A DNA stretch of 43,347 nucleotides from Desulfuromonadales bacterium (GTDB taxonomy: Bacteria; Desulfobacterota; Desulfuromonadia; Desulfuromonadales; UBA2197), in contig JACUTW010000014.1 in NCBI GenBank assembly GCA_014859605.1, forward strand, positions 1 through 43,347, in the 5' to 3' direction. A model generated the notes under the pieces. That model saw only the letters and a program-made list of their open reading frames with translations. It searched no databases and had not been told where the DNA came from. Positions 26,666 to 35,831 of the stretch are shown here, piece after piece. A program made the translations under genes and the position numbers. Within the stretch, counting starts at the first letter, position 1. Every line of letters begins with the position of its first letter.

Positions 26666-27415
26666 GTGGCTGATCACCACCGACATGACGGGTTCATTTG
26701 GGCGCTGATCTTTTCGCTGATCATCAACCTTCTCTTCGTCTTTGCCCTCCTGATCCAGCGTGATGGTGCCAGAACATCAGGACTTCGACCCTTCGTTGTC
26801 TCTATCGCCTTAAATCAGCAGGGGCACAGCGATGAGCACACGGTCAGTATTGGCGGCCCCCCCCTTCCGCCGCCGGCAAAAAGCAAAAAAGCGCTAGAAC
26901 CGCCCAAGACTCTCCCTCCTCTGCACAAAAACGTCCAACCCGCCTTGCCGACAACTGACGGCCCTGTGCAAACAACGACCCCCCCACCGAAGGCCGGAGC
27001 AGAGACCGCGGGAACAGAGACCGATCTGCCCCCCTTAACGACAGAGGGAGAGAGTGCGGGGGCAACGAAAGGCGAAGAAATTAGCGGCGGGCTGTCGATT
27101 TTTGGGGACAAAACAGCGGGAGACAATTACACTGCACCGGAATATCTTGTCGGCGAAAAACCACCTTATCCGAAGCAGGCAGAACGTAAGGGCTGGGCGG
27201 GGACTGTGATTTTAAACTTATCGATCAATGCCAAGGGTGAGGTGGAACAGGTGGGGATTGCCAAAAGCTCGGGTTATAGACTCCTCGATCAACAAGCCCG
27301 TCAAAGTGTCGGTGCCTGGCGCTTCAAACCGGCCCGGCGTAACGGCATCGCCACTGCCGTCACCGTGCAGCAACCGATCATCTTTCGCTCCACCCCTTCG
27401 GAACCGCCCCAATGA
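26666..27415 (+). CDS. tonB: TonB-family energy transducer
   Basis: The product is 249 aa with the classic three parts. First comes an N-terminal inner-membrane helix ([21 protein letters not shown]); then a proline-rich periplasmic spacer, about residues 65-150 ([18 protein letters not shown]); then a C-terminal TonB_C domain containing [19 protein letters not shown] and [12 protein letters not shown]-type ending (here [14 protein letters not shown]). It transmits proton-motive force to outer-membrane receptors, presumably the divergent receptor of this locus. The GTG start at 26666 has GAGG upstream. No exbB/exbD genes are present, so it must use a pair encoded elsewhere. Its stop shares ATGA with the kinase gene, an unusual coupling. 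Confidence 0.85.
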   Translation: MADHHRHDGFIWALIFSLIINLLFVFALLIQRDGARTSGLRPFVVSIALNQQGHSDEHTVSIGGPPLPPPAKSKKALEPPKTLPPLHKNVQPALPTTDGPVQTTTPPPKAGAETAGTETDLPPLTTEGESAGATKGEEISGGLSIFGDKTAGDNYTAPEYLVGEKPPYPKQAERKGWAGTVILNLSINAKGEVEQVGIAKSSGYRLLDQQARQSVGAWRFKPARRNGIATAVTVQQPIIFRSTPSEPPQ

Positions 27416-28839
27416 CCCCTATTCGCCTGCAATTACAGCGGAGTCTTTTGGTGACGATCGGTGTCATCGTTCTTTTGATGACGATCGCCTTCTTTCTGGT
27501 GGAAGTCGTCTCATTCCGTCAGCTCGTCATCGAGTCCGTCGTCCCCAAGGCCGAGTTAGTGGCGATCCACTTGCGCCGCCCCCTGGCGCTGCGCGATTCC
27601 TGGAGTGCGCAGGAGATTCTCGCGACCCTGGCGACCGACCCCTCAATTGAGGGGGCGTATCTCTTCAATCGCCAGACGCAACCCTTTGCTTATTATCAGC
27701 AGAGCCGCCGCGCTGACCAGGTAACTCTGCACAAAACCGCATTACCACTCACGGACAAAGAAGAAATCCTGCCGCTACTCGCCACCAACTCGCGTCATAT
27801 CCTCTTTTCCTGGCAACACCTTTCGGTCTTTGTGCCGATCATTCATAACAACGAAACGATCGGCACTGTTTATGTTGTCAGTACCCTGATCCCATTTTAC
27901 CTGCGGCTCCTCTGGTGGCTGCTGGCGGCTATTGCAGCAACAGCGATTGCAATCTATGCCGGACTGATGATTGCCCGCAAACTGCAGGAACGGATCACAG
28001 CACCGATCAGTGATCTGGCGGGGATGATGCAGATAGTCTCCAGGGACGGGGATTTGACGCAGCGCGCCGAGGTTAAGGGCCAGGGGGAGATTGCCACCCT
28101 GGCTAACGGCTTCAACCAGATGCTGCAAGCAATCAACCACCGTGACGATGAATTGTTAACGATCAACTTCGGCCTGGAAGAGCGGATTGCCGAACGTACC
28201 CAGGCTTTAAACGCCTCTCTCCATGAGAAAGATTTGCTGCTGCGGGAAGTTCATCACCGCGTCAAGAATAACCTGCAGATCATCTCCAGCCTCTTGTCGC
28301 TGCAAATGAAAAAAATCTATGACCCGTTGGCCAAGGAATCACTGCGCACCAGCCTGAGCCGTATCCGCTCGATCTCACTCATCCATGAAAAACTTTACCT
28401 CACCGGACGGCAAGCCCCGGGCAACGATCTCGGCGCTTATCTGCGCGAGCTCGCCGAAGAGATCTTTCGCCTGCACTCGATTGCCCCGGAGCGGATCCAG
28501 CTGCAACTTGATCTGATCAGTGTCGAGACCGATTTTGATCGTTTGGTCCATCTCGCCTTGATCTTCAACGAACTTCTCACCAATACCTTCAAACACGCTT
28601 TCGCCCCGACCGAAGCGGGAGTGGTGACGATTCGACTGCGGCGCCACAAGAATCAGGTGATCCTGACCGTCCAGGATAACGGGAAAGGACTCCCTGATAA
28701 CTTTCTGCTCGAAACGACCTCGACGGTCGGATTACAGCTGACCAACAACCTTGTCCGGCAAGCCAAAGGTCAATTCAATTTACTACGGAATCCGCCGGGG
28801 ACCGAAGCGGTCGTCTCCTACCCTCTGGCCGCTTCATGA
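27412..28839 (+). CDS. Membrane sensor histidine kinase (CHASE8-like, HAMP, HisKA_2)
   Basis: The product is 475 aa. TM1 ([19 protein letters not shown]) and TM2 ([19 protein letters not shown]) flank a periplasmic domain of about 130 residues resembling CHASE8 ([23 protein letters not shown], then [12 protein letters not shown]). A HAMP linker ([22 protein letters not shown]) and a short coiled coil follow, then the HisKA_2 box [17 protein letters not shown] with the phosphoacceptor His near 282, and a HATPase domain ([19 protein letters not shown]). This family signals to stand-alone response regulators; its partner is surely the next gene. The ATG overlaps the tonB stop. Confidence 0.88.
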   Translation: MTPIRLQLQRSLLVTIGVIVLLMTIAFFLVEVVSFRQLVIESVVPKAELVAIHLRRPLALRDSWSAQEILATLATDPSIEGAYLFNRQTQPFAYYQQSRRADQVTLHKTALPLTDKEEILPLLATNSRHILFSWQHLSVFVPIIHNNETIGTVYVVSTLIPFYLRLLWWLLAAIAATAIAIYAGLMIARKLQERITAPISDLAGMMQIVSRDGDLTQRAEVKGQGEIATLANGFNQMLQAINHRDDELLTINFGLEERIAERTQALNASLHEKDLLLREVHHRVKNNLQIISSLLSLQMKKIYDPLAKESLRTSLSRIRSISLIHEKLYLTGRQAPGNDLGAYLRELAEEIFRLHSIAPERIQLQLDLISVETDFDRLVHLALIFNELLTNTFKHAFAPTEAGVVTIRLRRHKNQVILTVQDNGKGLPDNFLLETTSTVGLQLTNNLVRQAKGQFNLLRNPPGTEAVVSYPLAAS

Positions 28840-28857
28840 TGAGGAGAACCGAACTGC

Positions 28858-30087
28858 ATGGCTGAGCAGACACGCATCTTAATTGTTGAGGACGAAGCGA
28901 TCATCGCCATGGACCTGCAGGAGACCCTGGCGGAGGCCGGCTATGCAGTGATCGCCACGGTTGCCAGCGGCGAGGAGGCCCTGGCGCTTTGTATCACAGA
29001 GATCCCCGATCTGGTGCTGATGGATGTCCACCTGCAAGGGCGCTTGACCGGTATCGAAACTGCTCAACAGTTGCGGGAAAGCTATGCCATCCCCTCTGTC
29101 CTTTTGACCGCGCATTATGATCCGCAAACTCTGGCCGCGTCGCAACAGGCAGGAGTCTTTGCCTACCTGATCAAGCCCTACGATCAGCGGGAACTTTGTG
29201 CCACCCTGGCCACAGCCCTGACCCGCGCCCGCAACGAAGGGGAACTGCAGCGCCAGCTGCAGGAACTCCGCAACGTCCCCGCCGCGGCCACAGTGAAATC
29301 TGAGTTGTTGAAGATTTGCACTCTCTGCGCCCCCCCTTCTCTGGAGTTTCAGGGGAGAACGATCCACGGTGATCTTTTCCCCCGGACACAACGCGAGATG
29401 CTCGCCCTCCTCCTGGCGGCGCCTCACTTGCGGGTCGACCGCGAAGTCCTGGAGGCGGAACTTTGGCCGGAGAGTCCGGCCAAACAGGCCCGCTCTTCTT
29501 TTGATGCGACGCTGGGACGATTGCGCCGGCTCTTTAATACCGAGACCGGAAGCTCAGCGGGAATGGACCTCTTCAGCTTGAAGAACGGCGTCGTTGCCAT
29601 TGAAAATTGTTCTGTCGATCTGCACCGATTTAAAGCCCTCGACGAAGAAGGCTCCGCCCTGCGGCGCAACGGCGATGCGGATGCGGCAATCGGCGCGTTT
29701 GTCAAAGCCGTTGCTCTGTGGCAGGGGGAGTTTCTTGCCGGCTTTTCCAGCCATCACAATGTCCTGACCCTGCGTCAATACAACACCCAACGCGTCTTTG
29801 AGCTGTCACAGTGGCTGGGTGAGGCCTTTGCAGAGCGCCAGCGCAGCGCTGAACAACTGGCAGCATTGCGCCTTGCTTTGCGGGCGATTCCGACCAGTGA
29901 AAAGACCGTCGGAACCCTTTACATCCTCCTGCTGGCCCTGGAGCGCGTCGAAGAAGGAAAAACGCTCCTGAAGGACTTTGCCAGAGGACTCAGCCGGGAT
30001 GGTCTGGGGCGGCAACAGGTACAGGTGATCATGCGCCGCATCGAGCAGCGTGTAAGCATCGAGCGTTATCAGCGCCAGACCCCTTGA
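28858..30087 (+). CDS. Response regulator with winged helix and BTAD (SARP-like) output
   Basis: The product is 409 aa. Residues 1-125 are a CheY-like receiver with acidic pocket E11/D12, phosphorylation site D56 (LVLMDVHLQG) and K106 (YLIKPYD). After a linker, residues about 160-240 form an OmpR/SARP-like winged helix (RTQREMLALLLAAPHLRVDREVLEAELWPE, SSFDATLGRLRRLF). The rest is an all-helical bacterial transcriptional activation domain (BTAD: VDLHRFKALDEEGSALRRNG, then LWQGEFLAGF). Receiver-wHTH-BTAD proteins are transcriptional activators, more familiar from Actinobacteria and Firmicutes. It lies 18 bp after the kinase gene with GAGGAG upstream; likely targets are the envelope genes of this locus. 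It is convergent with comF, 8 bp apart. Confidence 0.86.
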   Translation: MAEQTRILIVEDEAIIAMDLQETLAEAGYAVIATVASGEEALALCITEIPDLVLMDVHLQGRLTGIETAQQLRESYAIPSVLLTAHYDPQTLAASQQAGVFAYLIKPYDQRELCATLATALTRARNEGELQRQLQELRNVPAAATVKSELLKICTLCAPPSLEFQGRTIHGDLFPRTQREMLALLLAAPHLRVDREVLEAELWPESPAKQARSSFDATLGRLRRLFNTETGSSAGMDLFSLKNGVVAIENCSVDLHRFKALDEEGSALRRNGDADAAIGAFVKAVALWQGEFLAGFSSHHNVLTLRQYNTQRVFELSQWLGEAFAERQRSAEQLAALRLALRAIPTSEKTVGTLYILLLALERVEEGKTLLKDFARGLSRDGLGRQQVQVIMRRIEQRVSIERYQRQTP

Positions 30088-30095
30088 TGATCTTG

Positions 30096-30884
30096 TCAGC
30101 TGATTCCCTCAATCTCACCACGCAGCGTCGTCTCCAGCCCCAGCATTGAATTCCGCCGCGCCCGCGCCAAAACCGCCAACGCCACCTCCCCCGCCCCATT
30201 GCTGCTCAGCACCGATGCACAGATCCGTGCCGTCGTCCCGGTCGTCATGACATCGTCAATCAGCAGAACTTTCTCCCCCGCGAGGGGTCGGGTTAAAGCA
30301 AAGGCGCCACGGAGGTTACGGTGTCGCTCACGTGCCGTCAAACCGGCCTGCGCCACTGTCGGCAGGTTCCGGACCAACAGACACGGATCGACCGGGATCT
30401 GCCGGTGGCGGCCAAGCTCGCGGGCAATCAGCAGCGCCTGGTTGTAGGTCCGTTGACAAAGACGGCGGGGGTGGAGGGGGACCGGAACGATGAGGTCAGG
30501 AATCCAGGCGGGGGCGGTGTGTTGCCAGGCCGCCTCAAGGAGACGGGCAAGGGGGCGGTCGAGTGCAATGCTGCCGTCAAATTTGAAACGATGGATGGCG
30601 TGGCGCAGCGTTTCTTCATAAAGGCCGGCAGCGACGGTCCAGGCAAAATCCGGCGGGTGCAGCAGGCATTCCCCGCAGACATGATCGCCGCCGCCGATAG
30701 TGGCAAAGGGGAGAGCGCAGCGCGGACAACAGGGTGAAGTGACAGGAAGACAGCCGCTCAGACAGCGGGGGCAGAAGGAGGAATCCGGTGATGCGCGATG
30801 CGGGGCATGACAAAGGAGACAGAGGGGAGGAAAGAAGAGATCAAAGCACTCCTTCACTTCGGCATATAATCCCGACCAAATCAT
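30096..30884 (-). CDS. ComF family phosphoribosyltransferase-like protein
   Basis: The product is 262 aa. The N-terminus has a double zinc-ribbon pattern (CLLCHA, CPRC, CCPRC and CGEC) as in ComF/GntX proteins. The C-terminal half is a PRTase fold with VPVPLHPRRLCQRTYNQA and the PRPP loop VLLIDDVMTTGTTA. ComF homologues are needed for DNA uptake during transformation in several bacteria, acting in the cytoplasm with ComFA or PriA-type helicases; whether this strain is competent cannot be told. It is the last gene of the minus-strand gpmI operon, starting 23 bp after the gpmI stop, with a G-rich Shine-Dalgarno before ATG. Confidence 0.9.
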   Translation of the reverse strand: MIWSGLYAEVKECFDLFFPPLCLLCHAPHRASPDSSFCPRCLSGCLPVTSPCCPRCALPFATIGGGDHVCGECLLHPPDFAWTVAAGLYEETLRHAIHRFKFDGSIALDRPLARLLEAAWQHTAPAWIPDLIVPVPLHPRRLCQRTYNQALLIARELGRHRQIPVDPCLLVRNLPTVAQAGLTARERHRNLRGAFALTRPLAGEKVLLIDDVMTTGTTARICASVLSSNGAGEVALAVLARARRNSMLGLETTLRGEIEGIS

Positions 30885-30907
30885 TTTCCCCCCTGCTTAC
30901 GATCTCT

Positions 30908-32446
30908 TCAGGACTGCAAAAGGCTCTTTCCAGTCATTGCAGCGGGTTGCGGCAGGCCCAAAAGGTCGAGAATCGTCGGCGCCAGGTCGGCGAGACGGCC
31001 GCTTTCGTCCTGACGCAAGGCCCGGTGCGCGGCGTCGACGAGGAGGAGAGGGACACGGTTCGAGGTATGGGCCGTGTGCGGCTCGCCGCCGGCATCGGTC
31101 ATCTGTTCACAGTTGCCATGATCAGCGGTAATCAAAGCTGTCCCTCCGGCTTCCAGCAGGGCCGCAACCAACTGGCCGATACAGGCATCGACGGTCTCCA
31201 TCGCCGTAATCGCCGCCGGTATGATGCCGGTATGACCGACCATGTCAGGATTGGCATAGTTGAGGATGATCAAGGCATAGCGGCCGGATTGCAACCGTTC
31301 CAGGGCCGCATCGGTGACCGCGACAGCACTCATGGCCGGCTGCAGATCGTAGGTGGCCACTTCCTGAGGCGAAGGGATCAGGACCCGGTCTTCGCCGGGT
31401 GACGGCACTTCTGAGCCGCCGTTAAAGAAGAAGGTGACGTGTGCATACTTCTCGGTCTCGGCAATCCGCAACTGCGCCAGACCGGCGGCGGCGACAACCT
31501 CGCCGAGAAGCTGCGGATAAGTCTCGGCGGGAAAGGCAACGGGCAGGGGAAGGGATTCGTCATATTCGGCCATACAGACATAGGTGGCCAGGCGAGGGGT
31601 ACGCGGGCGTGCAAAGGCAGTAAAATCGGGATCTGTCAGCGCCCGGGTAATTTCCCTTGCCCGATCCGAACGAAAGTTAAAGAAAATGACGGCATCATGG
31701 TCGTTCATCGTTGCCGGCGCCTGTCCCGGGGGAGCAATGATCCAGGGCTCGACAAATTCGTCATTCTGGCCGGCGCCGTAAGCCGCGTTGATGGCGGTGG
31801 CACTGTCGGCAGCCCGCTGTCCTTCGCCTTCGACCAAAGCCCGCCAGGCCCGCTCCACCCGCTCCCAGCGATTGTCACGATCCATGGCATAATAGCGACC
31901 GATGATCGTAGCGATCCGTCCGCCACCGAGCTTGGCCATCTCCGCCTCCAGCTCCGCAAGATACTGGGCAGCGCTGCGCGGCGGTGTATCGCGACCGTCG
32001 AGGAAGGGATGAATGAGGATCTCTTCGACGCCCTGGGCCCGGGCCATCTTGATCAGAGCATAAAGATGGCTATTGTGCGAGTGGACCCCGCCGTCAGAAA
32101 GGAGGCCCATGAGGTGGAGCTTCCCCTTGCCGCCGCTCACCGCTTGCATCGCTGCCAGCAGGGCCGGATTGGCAAAGAAATCGCCGTCAGCGATGCTCTT
32201 GCTGATCTTGGTGAGGTCCTGATAGATGATGCGACCGGCGCCGATATTGAGATGGCCGACCTCGGAATTCCCCATCTGCCCGTCCGGCAGGCCGACATCG
32301 AGACCGGAGGCAGCCAGGGTGGTGGACGAATATTGCGCAAAGAGTGCATCGAGCTGCGGGGTTCGAGCCGACGTTACTGCATTTCCCGGCCCCGGCTCAG
32401 CCTTCCCCCAGCCATCGAGGATCAACAAAGCAACGGGCGCACTCAT
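30908..32446 (-). CDS. gpmI: 2,3-bisphosphoglycerate-independent phosphoglycerate mutase
   Basis: The product is 512 aa, the normal length. It interconverts 3- and 2-phosphoglycerate in glycolysis and gluconeogenesis using two manganese ions. The metal ligand D11 lies in LLILDGWG, and the phospho-serine S61 in [17 protein letters not shown]. Further family motifs are [11 protein letters not shown], the C-terminal metal sites [13 protein letters not shown] and [10 protein letters not shown], and [12 protein letters not shown]. The ATG shares ATGA with the stop of the upstream lapB-like gene, so the two are coupled. Confidence 0.96.
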   Translation of the reverse strand: MSAPVALLILDGWGKAEPGPGNAVTSARTPQLDALFAQYSSTTLAASGLDVGLPDGQMGNSEVGHLNIGAGRIIYQDLTKISKSIADGDFFANPALLAAMQAVSGGKGKLHLMGLLSDGGVHSHNSHLYALIKMARAQGVEEILIHPFLDGRDTPPRSAAQYLAELEAEMAKLGGGRIATIIGRYYAMDRDNRWERVERAWRALVEGEGQRAADSATAINAAYGAGQNDEFVEPWIIAPPGQAPATMNDHDAVIFFNFRSDRAREITRALTDPDFTAFARPRTPRLATYVCMAEYDESLPLPVAFPAETYPQLLGEVVAAAGLAQLRIAETEKYAHVTFFFNGGSEVPSPGEDRVLIPSPQEVATYDLQPAMSAVAVTDAALERLQSGRYALIILNYANPDMVGHTGIIPAAITAMETVDACIGQLVAALLEAGGTALITADHGNCEQMTDAGGEPHTAHTSNRVPLLLVDAAHRALRQDESGRLADLAPTILDLLGLPQPAAMTGKSLLQS

Positions 32447-33831
32447 ACCGTGCCCCAGGTTTCCCGTTCACCATGATGAATCTCCCGCAGCTGCGTCGTC
32501 GCGGCCATCGCGCCCCGCAGCGACTGCCGGCCGACAACACTTAAACTCCCCCATTCGCCACACTCAGGACAACGGCTCTGCCATTCCCGGCTCTCTTCGC
32601 CGCAGGAATCACACACATAACCGATGGCAAGACGGGAAGTGACGCCCAGAGCCTTTTTGTATTGTTGAATGGCAATATCAAGACGCCCGCGCCGGCTGTG
32701 CCCTTCGGCGAGGAGGAGATGAATCTGCGGCGAATCGACGCCGGAGCTCTCGACCAGTTGCAGCTGTTCCAGACCTTCTTCGATCATCTCCAGACGCAGA
32801 CAAAGTTTGCCGTAAAAGAAGCGGAGCATGAGATCATTGCTCTTTTCACGGACGAAATCGCGATAAAAACTCAGGAGGGTTGCCGGATCCCCTTCGTCGA
32901 GAAAGAGGGCTTCAAGACGCTCCAAAAAGACGCCGCGCCCCAGACTGCGATAACCTTCTTCCCAGACCGAAGAAGCTTCTAAGGGAGCACCGAGGCGGCG
33001 CAAAACATCGCCGAGGGAGACATGGGCGGGTAAAAAATCCGGAGCATCTTTCACGATCTCCTGCAGAGCCACCCTGGCACTCTTGATTTCCTTTTCATCG
33101 CCGCTCAGCCCCTGGCAGGCCACCTCGTAGCGAAGCGACAGCATGCGCCGCTCCTCTTCCTCCTGCCGGGTTGTCCCTTCGGCAAACTTCAGAATCTTTT
33201 TTTGCAGCTCGAAAGATTCTTTCCACTCCCCCGCCCGCATGCGGAGATCGCGCAGGGCCCGCAGAGCTTTACGGTTATTATCAGCTTTGCCGAGAATAGA
33301 CCGGTAGGCTTGTGCGGCATCGTCCCAGCGCTGCAGAGCTTCATAAACGCTCGCCAGTTTGAAGAGGACCTCCAGACTGCGCGGGTCGACATTGCGGGCG
33401 CGCCCCAGTAAAGCCACCGCTTCTTCAAGTTGGTTATCCTGCACATGGACATTTGCCATGGCCAAGTAGGTCTCGATCCGGGCCGGATCGCGATCGAGAG
33501 CCCGCTGCAGATGGACACGGGCTTTCTTCATGTCCCCGGAAAAGAGGCGATTCACGCCTTCGCGATAGATTGAGATCACTTCGCGGTTACGCCGCTCCTG
33601 ACGATCTGCCTTCAGGTTCTTCACCATCTGCCGCAAGGCGCTGAGCAGATAAAGAACAAAACCGATAAAGACCCCGACGAGAATACAGCCGACGGCAATC
33701 ACCGCAAGAGAAGAGGTGATGCTCTCCCCCGGGTAATAGAAAATGGTCACCATCTGCGGATTAAGGCCGGAGAAGTAAATGAACCAGGTCATGAACAGGA
33801 TCGTCAGCAACAGAAACGACATAATCGTCAT
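32443..33831 (-). CDS. lapB: LapB-like TPR/rubredoxin protein with fused LapA-like membrane domain
   Basis: The product is 462 aa. Two membrane helices open the protein ([17 protein letters not shown] and [22 protein letters not shown]) separated by a short loop ([13 protein letters not shown]), the pattern of LapA/DUF1049. The LapB part follows: TPR units from about residue 85 ([43 protein letters not shown]) and a C-terminal rubredoxin-type zinc knuckle C407-x2-C410, C421-x2-C424. LapB controls lipopolysaccharide synthesis by presenting LpxC to FtsH; LapA is normally a separate partner. The fusion reading is my inference. AAGGAG lies just upstream of ATG 33831. Confidence 0.85.
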   Translation of the reverse strand: MTIMSFLLLTILFMTWFIYFSGLNPQMVTIFYYPGESITSSLAVIAVGCILVGVFIGFVLYLLSALRQMVKNLKADRQERRNREVISIYREGVNRLFSGDMKKARVHLQRALDRDPARIETYLAMANVHVQDNQLEEAVALLGRARNVDPRSLEVLFKLASVYEALQRWDDAAQAYRSILGKADNNRKALRALRDLRMRAGEWKESFELQKKILKFAEGTTRQEEEERRMLSLRYEVACQGLSGDEKEIKSARVALQEIVKDAPDFLPAHVSLGDVLRRLGAPLEASSVWEEGYRSLGRGVFLERLEALFLDEGDPATLLSFYRDFVREKSNDLMLRFFYGKLCLRLEMIEEGLEQLQLVESSGVDSPQIHLLLAEGHSRRGRLDIAIQQYKKALGVTSRLAIGYVCDSCGEESREWQSRCPECGEWGSLSVVGRQSLRGAMAATTQLREIHHGERETWGTV

Positions 33832-33910
33832 TTTACTTCTCCTTGGGCAGCGCCCACGAAAAAAATGAATCGGGATGGCACAGAACTATTTCGTTTAATA
33901 CGACCCGGCA

Positions 33911-34264
33911 TTACTCACCGAAACGTTCGACTTCCGTCTTACATTCGATACAGTACCGGGAAAACGGCCGAACTTCCAGGCGCTTCGGAGAAATCTCCTC
34001 GCCGCAGCGGACGCAGATGCCGTAATCCCCCTGCTCCAGCAACTCGAGAGCCGTGTCGATATCACGAATCTTTTGCCGCTGCACTTCCGAGAGGTTATAA
34101 AGGACGTCGCGATCATAAGAGCGCGTCGACATATCGCCGAGATCCGGGACATCATCTGTATCGAGGTGCCGGGAGGCATCCCCTGTCGCCCGCACCTCGC
34201 GGAGGACCTCCTGGCGCAAACGCTCCAGTTCTTCCTTTGCTGCGGCCAATCGCTGTGCATCCAT
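33911..34264 (-). CDS. DksA/TraR family C4 zinc-finger regulator
   Basis: The product is 117 aa from ATG 34264, chosen over the track's TTG 34273 because GAGGG lies 9 nt upstream. An N-terminal coiled-coil hairpin (AAKEELERLRQEVLREV, then SEVQRQKIRDIDTALELLEQG) carries DTDDVPDLGDMS at its tip and is followed by the C4 zinc finger CVRCGEEISPKRLEVRP...CIEC. Proteins of this family bind in the RNA polymerase secondary channel and modify the stringent response with ppGpp; the tip has several acidic residues (DDVPD, D), but is not the exact DxxDxA of E. coli DksA, so a distinct effect is possible. It is part of the minus-strand operon with rlmH upstream. Confidence 0.9.
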   Translation of the reverse strand: MDAQRLAAAKEELERLRQEVLREVRATGDASRHLDTDDVPDLGDMSTRSYDRDVLYNLSEVQRQKIRDIDTALELLEQGDYGICVRCGEEISPKRLEVRPFSRYCIECKTEVERFGE

Positions 34265-34279
34265 GCCGGTCAACCCTCA

Positions 34280-34756
34280 CTAACGGTTATGGTACGGTTC
34301 ATTGCGCAAAATGGTCAGAGCGCGATAACTCTGTTCAAGAAGCAGCAGGCGCGCCAACTGATGCGGAAACGTCATCTTTGACAAAGAGAGACAAAGATCG
34401 CCGCGAGCTTTGACTGCTGCACTCAAACCGTAAGCTCCGCCGATCACCAGAATCACTTCGTCCGGGCCATACAGCATGCGCTCACCAAGGAATGCCGACC
34501 ACGCTTCGGTCGTCAACGCCTTCCCCCCTTCATCGAGGATAACGACAAAGGCGGCAGGTGAAAGGCGCTGCAAAATCCGCCCTCCTTCCTCGTCCCGGCC
34601 AAAACGGATATCCCCTTTTGTCCCGCCGCCGTTCGCCTCACGCAATTCGATGGTCTCAAAGGGGAGGTAACGACCGATCCGGCCGGCATACTCCTCAACG
34701 CCGGAGCGAATCCAGGATGCGGAGAGACGGCCGACACACAGGAGGCGAAGCTTCAC
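34280..34756 (-). CDS. rlmH: 23S rRNA (pseudouridine-1915-N3)-methyltransferase RlmH
   Basis: The product is 158 aa, the usual length for this SPOUT methyltransferase. It methylates pseudouridine 1915 in helix 69 of 23S rRNA. The N-terminus MKLRLLCVGRL, the SAM-binding knot (VILDEGGKALTTEAWSAFL, VIGGAYGLS) and the C-terminal LSKMTFPHQLARLLLLEQSYRA and NEPYHN are all typical. The start is GTG at 34756 within a GTGA overlap with the rsfS stop. The target nucleotide is made by an RluD-type synthase, which is also encoded in this window at 16791-17780. Confidence 0.96.
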   Translation of the reverse strand: MKLRLLCVGRLSASWIRSGVEEYAGRIGRYLPFETIELREANGGGTKGDIRFGRDEEGGRILQRLSPAAFVVILDEGGKALTTEAWSAFLGERMLYGPDEVILVIGGAYGLSAAVKARGDLCLSLSKMTFPHQLARLLLLEQSYRALTILRNEPYHNR

Positions 34757-35124
34757 CCCTTGTGCACCGCCGGATTGTCCTCGGGAACCGGGACTTCGAT
34801 CGCTTCACGCCAAAGGCCGTCGAGGTCGTAATAGTCGCGTACCGGCTCATGAAAGACGTGGACCATGACATCCCCGTAATCGAGGAGGACCCAGCGCCCT
34901 TCCTTGACCCCTTCGACGGCCATCGGCGGCAGGTCATGGTGAAGCTTGAGCCCGACGCGGACAGATTCGGCAATCGCCTGCACCTGCCGATCCGACTGCC
35001 CGGAGGCCAGCACCAGATAATCGGTGAGCGAAGAGAGTCCGCGCACATTGAGGATCCGCACATTGAGGGCTTTCTTTTCAAGGGCATAACCGGCACAGAG
35101 TAAAGCACGATCTTTCGAGAGCAA
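34753..35124 (-). CDS. rsfS: Ribosomal silencing factor RsfS
   Basis: From TTG 35124 the product is 123 aa; the longer track ORF would run back through nadD in another frame and is not credible. The RsfS (Iojap/DUF143) fold is plain: ALEKKALNVRILNVRGLSSLTDYLVLASGQSDRQVQAIA, VEGVKEGRWVLLDYGDVMVHVFHEPVRDYYDLDGLW. It binds ribosomal protein L14 on the large subunit and blocks subunit joining during starvation. The TTG lies 4 bp after the nadD stop, with AAAGG upstream. The nadD-rsfS-rlmH order is conserved in many bacteria. Confidence 0.94.
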   Translation of the reverse strand: MLSKDRALLCAGYALEKKALNVRILNVRGLSSLTDYLVLASGQSDRQVQAIAESVRVGLKLHHDLPPMAVEGVKEGRWVLLDYGDVMVHVFHEPVRDYYDLDGLWREAIEVPVPEDNPAVHKG

Positions 35125-35128
35125 GGGA

Positions 35129-35812
35129 TTACAGCCTTTCGCGGCCCCGGTAAAGGGCGTTTTGTTCGATATAGTCCGCGACCGGAGTCGGGAGGAGATA
35201 GCGGACCGAGCGTCCGCCTGAAAGGAGCTGGCGAATGTAGGTTGAAGAGATATCGAGATAGGTCTCTTCGAGAAAGATAATCCGGCTCCCACTGACATGC
35301 AGCAGGATTTTTCCGCCGGAATCATAGCAAAACTCCGGGCGGATCGCAACCGGGAGGAGCGCCAGCAGATCATCGCGCTCAACGCCGGGTCGCCGGGTGA
35401 CGACCAGATTCGTCAGCGCAAAGAGGCGACGGTAGTCATGCCAGGTGGCGAGGTCGCGAAAGGAGTCCATCCCGATCAGAAAGAAAAAATCGCAGTCGGG
35501 ATGCAACGAATGCAGGCGCTCCAAAACCTTGACCGAATAGTTCTTGCCGGGGATCGACCCTTCCAGATCCGAGACACGAAAGGCCGGATTGCCGGCAATG
35601 GCGATCGCGACCATGGCCAGGCGCTGCACAAAGGAGGGTGACTCGGCCGGCAGCGTCTTATGGGGTGGATCGGCGGTCGGCAGGAAGAGGACCTGATTCA
35701 GATTGCAATGTTCGCGGGCTTCTTCCGCCAGGCGCAGATGTGCAAGATGAATCGGATTAAAGGCGCCGCCAAAGATGCCGAGTCGAGACCGCGGAGAAAG
35801 ATCCCTTGTCAC
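35129..35812 (-). CDS. nadD: Nicotinate-nucleotide adenylyltransferase NadD
   Basis: The GTG start at 35812 gives 227 aa; the 282-aa track version reads through the end of the DAHP synthase gene in another frame and is rejected. The nucleotidyltransferase signature is GIFGGAFNPIHLAHLRLAEEA, with the HxxH pair in NPIHLAH, plus PTADPPHK near the substrate site and DISSTYIRQLL near the C-terminus. It makes deamido-NAD from nicotinate mononucleotide and ATP in NAD synthesis. The start lies 20 bp after the DAHP synthase stop, with a G-rich Shine-Dalgarno-like stretch (gcggggg). Confidence 0.95.
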   Translation of the reverse strand: MTRDLSPRSRLGIFGGAFNPIHLAHLRLAEEAREHCNLNQVLFLPTADPPHKTLPAESPSFVQRLAMVAIAIAGNPAFRVSDLEGSIPGKNYSVKVLERLHSLHPDCDFFFLIGMDSFRDLATWHDYRRLFALTNLVVTRRPGVERDDLLALLPVAIRPEFCYDSGGKILLHVSGSRIIFLEETYLDISSTYIRQLLSGGRSVRYLLPTPVADYIEQNALYRGRERL

Positions 35813-35831
35813 TGCTGCCCCCGCAACTGCT

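Noticed and set aside
30088-30095. Terminator between the response regulator and comF
   Set aside because: The genes are 8 bp apart and no stem followed by a U-run is seen.
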